From: Actinomycetales bacterium | GTDB taxonomy: Bacteria; Actinomycetota; Actinomycetes; Actinomycetales; Dermatophilaceae | Assembly (NCBI GenBank): GCA_016710385.1 | Contig: JADJVX010000026.1 | Coordinates: 186,001 to 250,000, forward strand | Length of the DNA stretch: 64,000 nt | Direction of reading: 5' to 3' | Shown: in pieces, positions 54,887-62,631 of the stretch | Layout: each line of letters starts with the position of its first letter | How positions within the stretch are numbered: the first letter of the stretch is position 1 | Made by a program: the position numbers and the translations under genes | Notes under the pieces: model-generated | Database searches by the model: none | The model's input: the letters and a program-made list of their open reading frames with translations, nothing else | Told to the model about the DNA's origin: nothing

Positions 54887-55747
54887 CTACTTGAGCAGAC
54901 GGGACATCCGGCGATCGGCCAACGGCTTGCCGCCGGTCTGACAAGTGGCGCAATACTGCAGCGACGAGTCGGCGAACGACACCTCCCGCACCACGTCGCC
55001 ACACTCGGGGCACGGCATACCGGTCCGTCCGTGCACCCGCATGCCCGCGCGTTTCGCGTCCTTCAACTCCGCCGCGGGCTTGCCCGACGCTGCCGCGACC
55101 GCCGACCGCAGGGTGGTGACGAGTGCGGCATACAGGCGCGTGACCGCCTCGGGCGGCAGGGACGCCGCGACCGCGAAGGGCGACAGCCGCGCGACGTGCA
55201 GCACTTCGTCGGAGTAGGCATTACCGACCCCGGCCAGCCAGGACTGATCGCGCAGCAGCCCCTTGATCTGGGTGCGTCGGCCGGCGAGCAGCGCTGCGAA
55301 ATCGGCTTCGGCGAAGCCCGGCGCCAACGGGTCCGGCCCGAGCCGGGCGATGCCTGGCACCTCCTGCACGTCACGGACGAGGTATGCCGCCAGCGACTTC
55401 TTCGTGCCCGCCTCGGTGAGATCGAAACCCGACCCGTCGGACAGCCGCACCCGTAGCGCGATCGGACTCTTCCCGGGGCGAATCACGGTGGCTGGCAAGG
55501 CATCCGAGAACCGCAACCACCCAGCCCGCGCGAGATGGAAGACCAGATGTATGCCGTCCACGTCGACATCGAGGAACTTGCCGTGCCGCGCGACCCCGTC
55601 GATGGGCGCGCCGATCAGGGCGGACGGCGGCGGGTCATAGGTCTTGAGGACGGAGATCGACCCGAGCTCGACTCCGACGACCGCCAGGCCGACGATCCGC
55701 TCGGCGAGGAAGTCGACGAGGGCCTGCACCTCAGGCAGCTCGGGCAT
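54887..55747 (-). CDS. Fpg/Nei-family DNA glycosylase
   Basis: 286-aa base-excision-repair enzyme. N-terminal PELPEV carries the catalytic Pro1/Glu2; the conserved Lys is in RHGKFLDVDV; helix-two-turn-helix is LLRDQSWLAGVGNAYSDEVL; the C-terminal zinc finger has CPECGD and CATCQTGGKPLADRRMSRL. Cleaves oxidised bases and nicks the strand. Could be Nei2-like, as actinobacteria hold several; I cannot place the subtype. The App1 gene is 14 bases upstream on the same strand. Confidence 0.93.
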   Translation of the reverse strand: MPELPEVQALVDFLAERIVGLAVVGVELGSISVLKTYDPPPSALIGAPIDGVARHGKFLDVDVDGIHLVFHLARAGWLRFSDALPATVIRPGKSPIALRVRLSDGSGFDLTEAGTKKSLAAYLVRDVQEVPGIARLGPDPLAPGFAEADFAALLAGRRTQIKGLLRDQSWLAGVGNAYSDEVLHVARLSPFAVAASLPPEAVTRLYAALVTTLRSAVAAASGKPAAELKDAKRAGMRVHGRTGMPCPECGDVVREVSFADSSLQYCATCQTGGKPLADRRMSRLLK

Positions 55748-55760
55748 CGGTCGGCCCTGC

Positions 55761-56894
55761 TCAGCTCAGCTTGCCGACGGCACGCAGCAGCCGAAGCAGG
55801 CCGTAGCCATCGGGGGCATGGAAGACGGGGGTCTCGCGGCGCTTCTTGGACCCACGGCCACCGCGTGATCCGCCGCGCGATCCGCCGCGCGATCCGCCCC
55901 GCGATCCGAGCGGAGCGCTCGGCCGGGTCGCGAGGTCCTCGGTCGACAGGGGCAGGCCGTGCGCGAGCACCTGCTCGGTGGGGGTCAGCTGGCGGATCGC
56001 GATCGCTTCAACCCGCTTGGGGCGGGCCTCGGCGAAGTCCTGATAGATCTTGGGGTCGTGCTGGCCGTCGTCGCCGATGAGCAGCCACTTGATCCGCGGG
56101 AAGTCGCCGGCCAGCCGGTCGAGGCTGGCCCGCTTGTGGTCCTGGCCGCTGCGGAACCACCCGGTGTTGGTCGGCCCCCAGTCGGTGAGCAACAGCGGCC
56201 CGGCCGGAAAGCCGTTGCGCAGCAAGAAGCGGGTGAGGGTGGGCGCGGTGTTCCAGGCACCCGTGGACAGATAGACGATCGGCACGCCGGGGCGCTGCTC
56301 GACGAGAGCCCGGTAGAGCGGCGCCATCCCCGGGACGACGCGACGCGCGCTCTCGTGGCGGAAAAAGGTGTTCCACGCCGCGATGAGCGGCCGCGGCAGC
56401 GAGGTCGACAGGACGGTGTCGTCGATGTCGGACACGATGCCGGTGCGCACCGCCGGGTCGATGATCAGGACGCTCGCCTTGACCGGCTCGGCGCCGGGCG
56501 CGGAGATTGTCACCTCGTGCCAGCCGGGTGGCAGCCCATGGTCGCGGATCGTCGCATCGATGAGCCCGGAGCGGTCGCTGCGCACATGCTCGACCCGGTC
56601 GCCGATGTGCACCTCGACGGGCACGGTCATCGCCGGCGCCGTGAGGAAGGCCCGCCAGCCGCGCCGCTGCACATAGGGCGATCGCAGCCCGCCATAGGTG
56701 ACATCCTGACGGGGCTCGTCGTCCTGCTCGTGTGGCCGGCCGAGCACCACGCGACCGAACACCCGCACGAAGTCCGTCGACCCGTAGCCGGTGTAGCTGA
56801 GCACGCGATTGACCCACCTGCGCCGACGCAGCAACCGTTCGAGTTGCGTGTGCCAGGCGTCTTCGATGATCGACGCCGCATGGGGTCGGGCCAT
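55761..56894 (-). CDS. App1-family phosphatase (DUF2183)
   Basis: 377-aa HAD-superfamily phosphatidate-phosphatase-like protein. Nucleophile motif GIVSDIDDTVLSTS, then VPIVYLSTGAWNTAP, LLTDWGPTNTG and IKWLLIGDDGQHDPKIYQDF (last HAD motif). The N-terminal part has a beta-sandwich-like region with a basic WRAFLTAPAMTVPVEV. The C-terminal part carries SRGG repeats coded by a 12-bp tandem before a basic KKRRE and a final VFHAPDGYGLLRLLR. Function in bacteria unclear; in yeast, App1 converts phosphatidate to diacylglycerol. Confidence 0.88.
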   Translation of the reverse strand: MARPHAASIIEDAWHTQLERLLRRRRWVNRVLSYTGYGSTDFVRVFGRVVLGRPHEQDDEPRQDVTYGGLRSPYVQRRGWRAFLTAPAMTVPVEVHIGDRVEHVRSDRSGLIDATIRDHGLPPGWHEVTISAPGAEPVKASVLIIDPAVRTGIVSDIDDTVLSTSLPRPLIAAWNTFFRHESARRVVPGMAPLYRALVEQRPGVPIVYLSTGAWNTAPTLTRFLLRNGFPAGPLLLTDWGPTNTGWFRSGQDHKRASLDRLAGDFPRIKWLLIGDDGQHDPKIYQDFAEARPKRVEAIAIRQLTPTEQVLAHGLPLSTEDLATRPSAPLGSRGGSRGGSRGGSRGGRGSKKRRETPVFHAPDGYGLLRLLRAVGKLS

Positions 56895-56984
56895 GCCATG
56901 AGGCTATGTCATCGCCGTCCGCGTCAGCGTTCGCTCGGCGGGCTTGGGCGGTCTTGGGCGGGCTTGGTGGGCTGAACGGGCTGG

Positions 56985-58060
56985 AGCTGCGCGCGAAACC
57001 TTCCGACCCGCCGCGTTTCGCGGGCCTGGCGAGCTAGATCTGCCGGCAAACCTTCCGACCCGCCGCGTTCCACGGGCCTGGCGGGCCGGACGGGCCGGAT
57101 CTGCGCGCGAAACCTTCCGACCCGCCGCGTTTCACGGGCTCGCTGGCCTGGACGGGCCGGATCTGCCGGCGAAACCTTCCGACCCGCCGCGTCTTTCGGG
57201 CTTGGCGGGCTGGACGGGCCGGATCTGCGCGCGAAACCTTCCGACCCGCCGTGTTCCACGGGCTGGGCGGGCCGGATCTGCCGGCGAAACCTTCCGACCC
57301 GCCGCGTTCCACGGACTCGGTGCGCTCGATTCGGCGCGAAACCTTCCGACCCGCCGCGTTTCGCGGGCCCGGTGGGCTGGACGGGCCGGATCTGCCGGCG
57401 AACCTTCCGACCCGCCGCGTTCCGCGGGGTGGGCGAGCTGGATCTGCCGGCAAACCTTCCGACCCGCCGTGTTCCACGGGCTAGGGCGGGCTGGACGGGC
57501 CGGATCTGCGCGCGAAACCTTCCGACCCGCCGTGTTTCACGGGCCTGGCGAGGTAGATCTGCCGGCAAACCTTCCGACCCGCCGCGTTTCGCGGGCCTGG
57601 CGAGCTGGATCTGCCGGCAAACCTTCCGACCCGCCGCGTTTCGCGGGCCTGGCGAGCTAGATCTGCCGGCAAACCTTCCGACCCGCCGTGTTCCACGGGC
57701 TCGGTGGGCCGGACGGGCCGGATCTGCGCGCGAAACCTTCCGACTCGCCGTGTTCCACGGCTCGGGGCCTGGCGGGCCGGATCTGCGCGCGAAACCTTCC
57801 GACTCGCCGTGTTTCACGGGCTCGGTGCGCTCGATTCGGCGCCAAACCTTCCGACCCGCCGTGTTCCACGGGCTCGGGCGTCGGAAACCGTGGCGAGCTG
57901 GACCTGCCGGCAAACCTTCCGACTCGCCGTGTTCCACGGGCTAGGGCGGGCTGGACGGGCCGGATCTGCCGGCGAAACCTTCCGACTCGCCGTGTTCCAC
58001 GGGCTCGGTGGGCTCAAAGGGCCGGATCTGCGCGCGAAACCTTCCGACCCGCTGTGGATC
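56985..58060. repeat. Repeat array B (CTTCCGACYCGCCG family)
   Basis: About 19 imperfect tandem units of 50-66 bp. Each has AAACCTTCCGACYCGCCG, then a small hairpin whose stem changes on both sides together (CCGTG-TTT-CACGG in some units, CCGCG-TTT-CGCGG in others), then a variable GGGCYGG...GATCTGC spacer with RYGCGCGAA or YGCCGGC ends. The core is the inverse of array A. Frames run open on both strands throughout and encode only repeat peptides, so these are shadows. It lies between the App1 and cupin genes. Confidence 0.88.
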
Positions 58061-58225
58061 ACGTGGCTGGTCGCGTCACTGGTCGCGTCACTGGTCCACT
58101 CACCATGGGGGCCACAAGCACGGGGTCGCGCCCTGGGTGGCGACCACACGGCATACGGTATGCCGTAACGCCGCACCGCCGCGGCGACCACCCGCAACTG
58201 GGTGGCCGGCACCACAGGAGGGCGC

Positions 58226-58621
58226 ATGAGCACCTGGGCAGGCAACATCGAGCGAATCACCATGGAGAACTCGTTCTACCGCAAGGTGATTCACACGGGA
58301 CAGCACATGCAGTTGGTGGTCATGACGCTGCAGCCGGGCGAGGAGATCGGGCTGGAGGTGCACGGCGACATCGACCAGTTCATCCGGGTCGAGGAAGGCG
58401 TCGCCACGCTCAACACCGGGCCGAGCAAGGACGTCATCGACCAGTCCGTCGCGATCGGCCCCGACTGGGCGATCATCGTGCCGGCCGGCACCTGGCACAA
58501 CGTCATCAACTCGGGTCTCGGTCCGTTGCGCCTTTACACGATCTACACCCCCGCAGAGCACGCCGACGGCACGGTGCACCGCACCAAGGCCGACGCCGAC
58601 GCCGACTCGCACCACCACTGA
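58226..58621 (+). CDS. Cupin-domain protein
   Basis: 131-aa single-cupin protein. ATG at 58226 follows AGGAGGG. Cupin motif 1 is HGDIDQFIRVEEGVATL, motif 2 WAIIVPAGTWHNVINSG; metal ligands His, Glu and His are present. Opening WAGNIERITMENSFYRKVIH is typical of the small YhhW/DUF-like cupins. The tail is an Asp-Ala/His repeat ending SHHH. Activity unknown. It is 15 bases before the C-S lyase gene, so probably in one operon. Confidence 0.9.
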   Translation: MSTWAGNIERITMENSFYRKVIHTGQHMQLVVMTLQPGEEIGLEVHGDIDQFIRVEEGVATLNTGPSKDVIDQSVAIGPDWAIIVPAGTWHNVINSGLGPLRLYTIYTPAEHADGTVHRTKADADADSHHH

Positions 58622-58636
58622 ACGGCTAACCACTGA

Positions 58637-59860
58637 ATGGCTGCGCTCGACCCGCACCTCGACCCGCACCCCGACCTGCACTTCGACCTGCAGCGGCTGA
58701 CGCCTGCCCAGCTGCGGGCCCGGCGCACCATGAAGTGGACCACCTATCCCGACGACGTGCTGCCGATGTGGGTCGCCGAGATGGATTACCCACTCGCCGA
58801 ACCGATCTACCGCGCCCTGCACGACGCGGTCGATCGGGAGATGACCGGCTACCAATCGCAGCTGGTGATGCGCGAATACGCCGAGGCGATGGTCGAATGG
58901 CAAGCCGCGCAAGCCCGCCTGGGTGGCTATGACTGGGCAGTCGACGTCGCCGATGTCTTCACCGTGCCCGATGTCATGAAGGGCGTCGACCTCGCGATCC
59001 GCTTCTTCAGCGCGCCCGAGGACCCGGTGGTCATCCCGATGCCGGTCTACATGCCCTTCTTCGACGTCGTCGCGCTGACCCGGCGCCCCCACGTGCCGGT
59101 GCCGATGGCCTGGGACGGCGCACGGCATACCTTCGACCTGGCGGCGATCGACGCGGCGCTGGCAGCGGGTGGGCGCACCGTGCTCATCTCCAGCCCGCAC
59201 AATCCGCTCGGGCGGGTCTTCACCCGCGCAGAACTCGCCGGGTTGGCCGAGGTCGTCGAGCGGCACGGCGCGCGGGTGATCTCCGACGAGATCCACGCGC
59301 CGCTGGTCTTCGACCGGCCGCACATCCCGTATGCCGCCGTGTCGCCGGCCGCTGCCGGGCACTCCATCACCGTGCTGTCAGCGTCCAAGGCCTGGAACGT
59401 GCCGGGGCTCAAGGCCGCCCAGGTCATCACCTCTGCCCCCGGCGACCGCGAGCGGTGGGCTGCGATCCCCTATTGGGAGCGGCTCGGCATGACGATCTTC
59501 GGCATGCAGGCGGGAATCGCGGCCTATCGGGAGGGTGGCACGTGGCTCGCGGCGGTGCTGGAGACGCTCGCGGCGCACCGCACGCTCGTGGCCGACGCGG
59601 TCGCGAGTATGCCGGGCGTGCGCACCATTGCGAACGAGGGCACCTATCTGCAGTGGCTGGACTTCCGCGAGCTGGAGTTGGACGAGGAGCCCAACGAATG
59701 GCTGCTGCGCGAGGCCAAGGTCGCGCTCAACCCCGGCGTGCCGTTCGGGGCCGCGCCGCACACCCACGCGCGGCTCAACTTCGGCACGACGACGAGGTTG
59801 CTGGAGCAGGGTCTCGAGCAGATCGCTGCCGCGGTCAACGCACGTGCCGCAGGTGGGTGA
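58637..59860 (+). CDS. PatB/MalY-type C-S lyase (cystathionine beta-lyase-like)
   Basis: 407-aa PLP-dependent aminotransferase-fold enzyme. Starts with an Asp-Leu-His repeat leader, then FDLQRLTPAQLRARRTMKW, PMWVAEMDY (family motif), ISSPHNPLGRVF for the PLP ring, IHAPLVF, and the Schiff-base Lys in LSASKAWNVPGLKAAQ. MalY/PatB enzymes cleave cystathionine or cysteine conjugates, giving pyruvate, ammonia and a thiol. ATG at 58637 follows a very short gap after the cupin gene. 59861-59999 is a low-complexity GAGCACGACGAG tandem with no gene. Confidence 0.92.
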   Translation: MAALDPHLDPHPDLHFDLQRLTPAQLRARRTMKWTTYPDDVLPMWVAEMDYPLAEPIYRALHDAVDREMTGYQSQLVMREYAEAMVEWQAAQARLGGYDWAVDVADVFTVPDVMKGVDLAIRFFSAPEDPVVIPMPVYMPFFDVVALTRRPHVPVPMAWDGARHTFDLAAIDAALAAGGRTVLISSPHNPLGRVFTRAELAGLAEVVERHGARVISDEIHAPLVFDRPHIPYAAVSPAAAGHSITVLSASKAWNVPGLKAAQVITSAPGDRERWAAIPYWERLGMTIFGMQAGIAAYREGGTWLAAVLETLAAHRTLVADAVASMPGVRTIANEGTYLQWLDFRELELDEEPNEWLLREAKVALNPGVPFGAAPHTHARLNFGTTTRLLEQGLEQIAAAVNARAAGG

Positions 59861-59999
59861 GCAGCACACCCACCGGGATTCTCACGACGAGCACGACGAG
59901 CACGGCGAGCAGGGCGAGCACGGCCAGCACCGCGCGATGGGCGGGGCCGGGTGAGGGGCCGGTTCAAGGGCGGGTGTCAGGGGCGGGTCAGGGGCAGGC

Positions 60000-60776
60000 T
60001 CACTCGTGCGCGTCGGTGGCGCTGGCGGCCAGCAACGCCTCGACCCGGACGAAGAGGATGTTGTTCTCCTTGTGGATGTGCTCGTGGATGTCCTTCTCCA
60101 TGACCTCCAACCCGGCCAGCATCGCGCGGTAGGAGCCGCACGAGTCGGCGGGCACGGCATACCCGGCTGTGAGAGAACGCATCTGGCGCAGCAGGCCACC
60201 CACGTGGTCGTGCTCGACGCGCAGCGCCGCGAGGCCTGCTCGCAGTTCGTCGGCGAGCTCAGCGGCACGGCCGGTGCTGCCGGTCTCCAGGCGCCGGATC
60301 ATCGGGAAGACTCGGCGCTCCTCGGTCGCGAGGTGGGGGTCGAGGTCGGCCACGATCGCCGCGTAGGTCGCGCGCACCTCGGCGAGCTCGGGGTGCCGAT
60401 CACCGTGCACGCCGTGCACCTTGTCGACGAGCGCCTGCAGCCGCGGCATCTCCTCCCAGAGATAGGCGTGGTGGGTGTCGACGATGTCATGGGCGAAGCT
60501 CGACAGCTTGCGGGCGGCGCTGTCACCCGAAGGACCGCCCGCCGCCGGCGCCGGGTCAGCCGAGCTGGCCGGGTCACCCGGCAGGTCGAGGGAGCGCAGC
60601 AGGTCCTCGACGTCGAGTTCGGCATCGCGAGCCGCCTCGGCCATGGTGCGATGACCGTTGCAGCAGTAGTCGATTCCGGCGCGGTCGAGGATCGCGGCTC
60701 GGCGCCCGTCCGCGACGACGAGGTCACCCAGTGTCGCGGTGGGGGTGAGCGCAGTGGATTCACGCGAGGCGGTCAT
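60000..60776 (-). CDS. ric: Iron-sulfur cluster repair di-iron protein (RIC/YtfE/ScdA)
   Basis: 258-aa di-iron repair protein that mends Fe-S clusters damaged by nitric oxide or oxidants. N-terminal ScdA domain with AGIDYCCNGHRTMAEAAR, then a hemerythrin-like four-helix domain: DTHHAYLWEEMPRL, PHLATEERRVFPMI, EHDHVGGLLRQM and HEHIHKENNILFV hold the His/Glu ligands. Full length for the family. Upstream lies an AT-rich patch with a palindrome, likely its promoter/operator. Monocistronic. Confidence 0.93.
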   Translation of the reverse strand: MTASRESTALTPTATLGDLVVADGRRAAILDRAGIDYCCNGHRTMAEAARDAELDVEDLLRSLDLPGDPASSADPAPAAGGPSGDSAARKLSSFAHDIVDTHHAYLWEEMPRLQALVDKVHGVHGDRHPELAEVRATYAAIVADLDPHLATEERRVFPMIRRLETGSTGRAAELADELRAGLAALRVEHDHVGGLLRQMRSLTAGYAVPADSCGSYRAMLAGLEVMEKDIHEHIHKENNILFVRVEALLAASATDAHE

Positions 60777-60839
60777 GTCTCTCCTGGGGCAGGATCGCGC
60801 ACTAATTTCTATATGCCATAGTGTAACAAATCAAGCAGG
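60777..60839 (-). promoter_or_regulatory. AT-rich promoter of ric with palindrome CTATATGCCATAG
   Basis: The most AT-rich short stretch outside the island. Read on the minus strand it offers TTGATT and TATAGA about 16 bases apart, a plausible promoter, with CTATATGCCATAG (60809-60821; 4-bp arms) overlapping the -10. A repressor sensing NO or Fe-S stress could bind here (inference). Confidence 0.45.
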
Positions 60840-62516
60840 TCACGATCCCGCGGCGGCCACCCGCCCACCCGTGCCAGTCGACGTCGACGGGCTGGCCTTG
60901 ATCGACGCCAGGTTGGGCACCGACGGGTGGGCCCGCCCCATCGGGCCGGCGACCATCGCGGTGAAGAGGTTGTCGGTCACCTTCCGAGCGAAGGCAATCC
61001 CGGCCTCATTGACCGCACTGCCCCCCACCGCGTTGGCCCACTGAATCGTCCCCACCGAGAAGACGCCCGCTCCAGAGTCGGCCGAGTAGTAGACCGCGTC
61101 GTGAGTCGAGGCCTTCGACCCGCACGAGATCGCCGAATGCGCGACGACTTGCAGCGAATTCGGCGTCCCGGCAATGGGATAGGCGCGGTCGGACTCCACC
61201 CCGACCAACCCCGGGAAGGAGGTGCCGCGGGCTGCCCCAGTGCCGGCATACAGGAAGAAGTCCGGGGTGTAGACCGTGAACGGACCCGACGCGGGGTAGC
61301 ACTCGTAGAGCACCCCGAGCAGCGAGTTCTCGGGGACGGGCACCGGGGCTTCGCGCCACTTGGCTGTCGTCGTGGCCCCCCGCACGGGATCCTGCGCGGA
61401 GCGGTCGCGGTAGCCCACGACAAGGCGTCCGTTGCGCTCGAAGCGGATGCGCCAGAACATCGCGTTGCCACCGAGGAAGGCGAGGTTGCTGCCCGCGTCG
61501 CGCGCCGCCTCGACAGCACGGCGCATCGGCACGCTCCAGTACTCGTCATGTCCCACAGACACGACGCCGAGGGGCCCGTTGAGCGCGCCGTTCTCAAGAT
61601 CTGCCGACGTGACATAGCCGACCGGAAGGCCAAGCTTCTCCGCACGCAATACGTACGGCAGAGCATCGAGGAGGAAGTGCGACGCATTGTCGGAGTTGGG
61701 GCGGTCCAGGCTCACCACGTTGGGCGGCGGCTGGCCACCCTTGCCCTCGTAGAGCGAGCCGGCGCCCCAGGTGTTGTATGCCTCCCAGGTCGCGGTCGGG
61801 TTGACGATGACGAGCGCGCCGGCGACGCTGCCGGCACGGATGGTCATCGGGACATAGCGACCCTTGCCGCCGGCCTGCAGGACCAGCAGATAGCTGCCGG
61901 CCGGCCAGTCGGCTGCAGGCACGGTGAGCAACGGCGCCCACCCGGCCGAGACCACCTTCGCCCCGCCGACCGTCTCGACGGTCGGCGGCGGCTGGGTCGG
62001 GGCGGCCAGCGGGTCGGACGCCCACACGCGGCGGGCTCCGGCACCGGCATACCAGCCCATCCGGTATGCCGTGACCGTCACCTTCCCCAGCGTGGAGCGC
62101 ACCATGAGCCGGAAGGTCTCACCCGCAACGACGCTGGCCTGGTCGGTGTAGCCGCTCAACTCGTCGATGGACGCGACCGTGGCCACCCGCCAGGAGCCGT
62201 CGCCCGGCTGGGCGTTCTCCGCCGCGATGGCCGCCGCGAGGGCGGACGCATGGGCGCTCGGGTCGGTGGACGCGGAGCGCCAGGGACTGCCGCTGGCTGT
62301 CCCGTCGTTGCCGGTCGATGCGGTGGGGCCCGGTGATCCGGTGGAACTCGGCGCACCGGTGGAGGCGGTTGCCGACGAGGGCCGCGGACTGGCTGAAACA
62401 GTGTCGCCGGCAGGGCCGGTCGTGCACGCGGCGACGGTGAGTGCCGTCGCGACGAGGATGAGGGTGAGTGTCCGCCCGCGCCGACGAGCCGGACCCCTGA
62501 CGTGCTGAAACGGCAT
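60840..62516 (-). CDS. Lipoprotein with N,N-dimethylformamidase-large-subunit-like domain
   Basis: 558-aa lipid-anchored protein. ATG at 62516 gives signal FQHVRGPARRRGRTLTLILV...VAAC with lipobox; a Ser/Thr/Gly/Pro linker of ~60 residues follows, then a large domain with GYTDQASVVAGETFRLMV, ATWEAYNTWGAGSLYEG, VVSVGHDEYWSVPMRRAVE and LAFLGGNAMFWRI. These match the N,N-dimethylformamidase beta-subunit-like C-terminal domain; DMFase itself is a cytosolic hydrolase, so activity here is uncertain. The start codon lies in a GTATGCCG octamer. Divergent from the PBP gene. Confidence 0.85.
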   Translation of the reverse strand: MPFQHVRGPARRRGRTLTLILVATALTVAACTTGPAGDTVSASPRPSSATASTGAPSSTGSPGPTASTGNDGTASGSPWRSASTDPSAHASALAAAIAAENAQPGDGSWRVATVASIDELSGYTDQASVVAGETFRLMVRSTLGKVTVTAYRMGWYAGAGARRVWASDPLAAPTQPPPTVETVGGAKVVSAGWAPLLTVPAADWPAGSYLLVLQAGGKGRYVPMTIRAGSVAGALVIVNPTATWEAYNTWGAGSLYEGKGGQPPPNVVSLDRPNSDNASHFLLDALPYVLRAEKLGLPVGYVTSADLENGALNGPLGVVSVGHDEYWSVPMRRAVEAARDAGSNLAFLGGNAMFWRIRFERNGRLVVGYRDRSAQDPVRGATTTAKWREAPVPVPENSLLGVLYECYPASGPFTVYTPDFFLYAGTGAARGTSFPGLVGVESDRAYPIAGTPNSLQVVAHSAISCGSKASTHDAVYYSADSGAGVFSVGTIQWANAVGGSAVNEAGIAFARKVTDNLFTAMVAGPMGRAHPSVPNLASIKASPSTSTGTGGRVAAAGS

Positions 62517-62631
62517 ACCGGAAGCCTCCCACCGTCGGGGCAATTCGGTGGGAATCTGTGACTCGACCGCAGAGCGACTTGGGCTTGTCGGTGCCCTGGG
62601 TGAGACTGGGACCCGAACCGGAAGGACCCGA

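Noticed and set aside
56985..58060. Long open frames on both strands as repeat-protein genes
   Set aside because: They arise because repeat units lack stops in several frames; no ribosome sites, and peptides are composition-driven.
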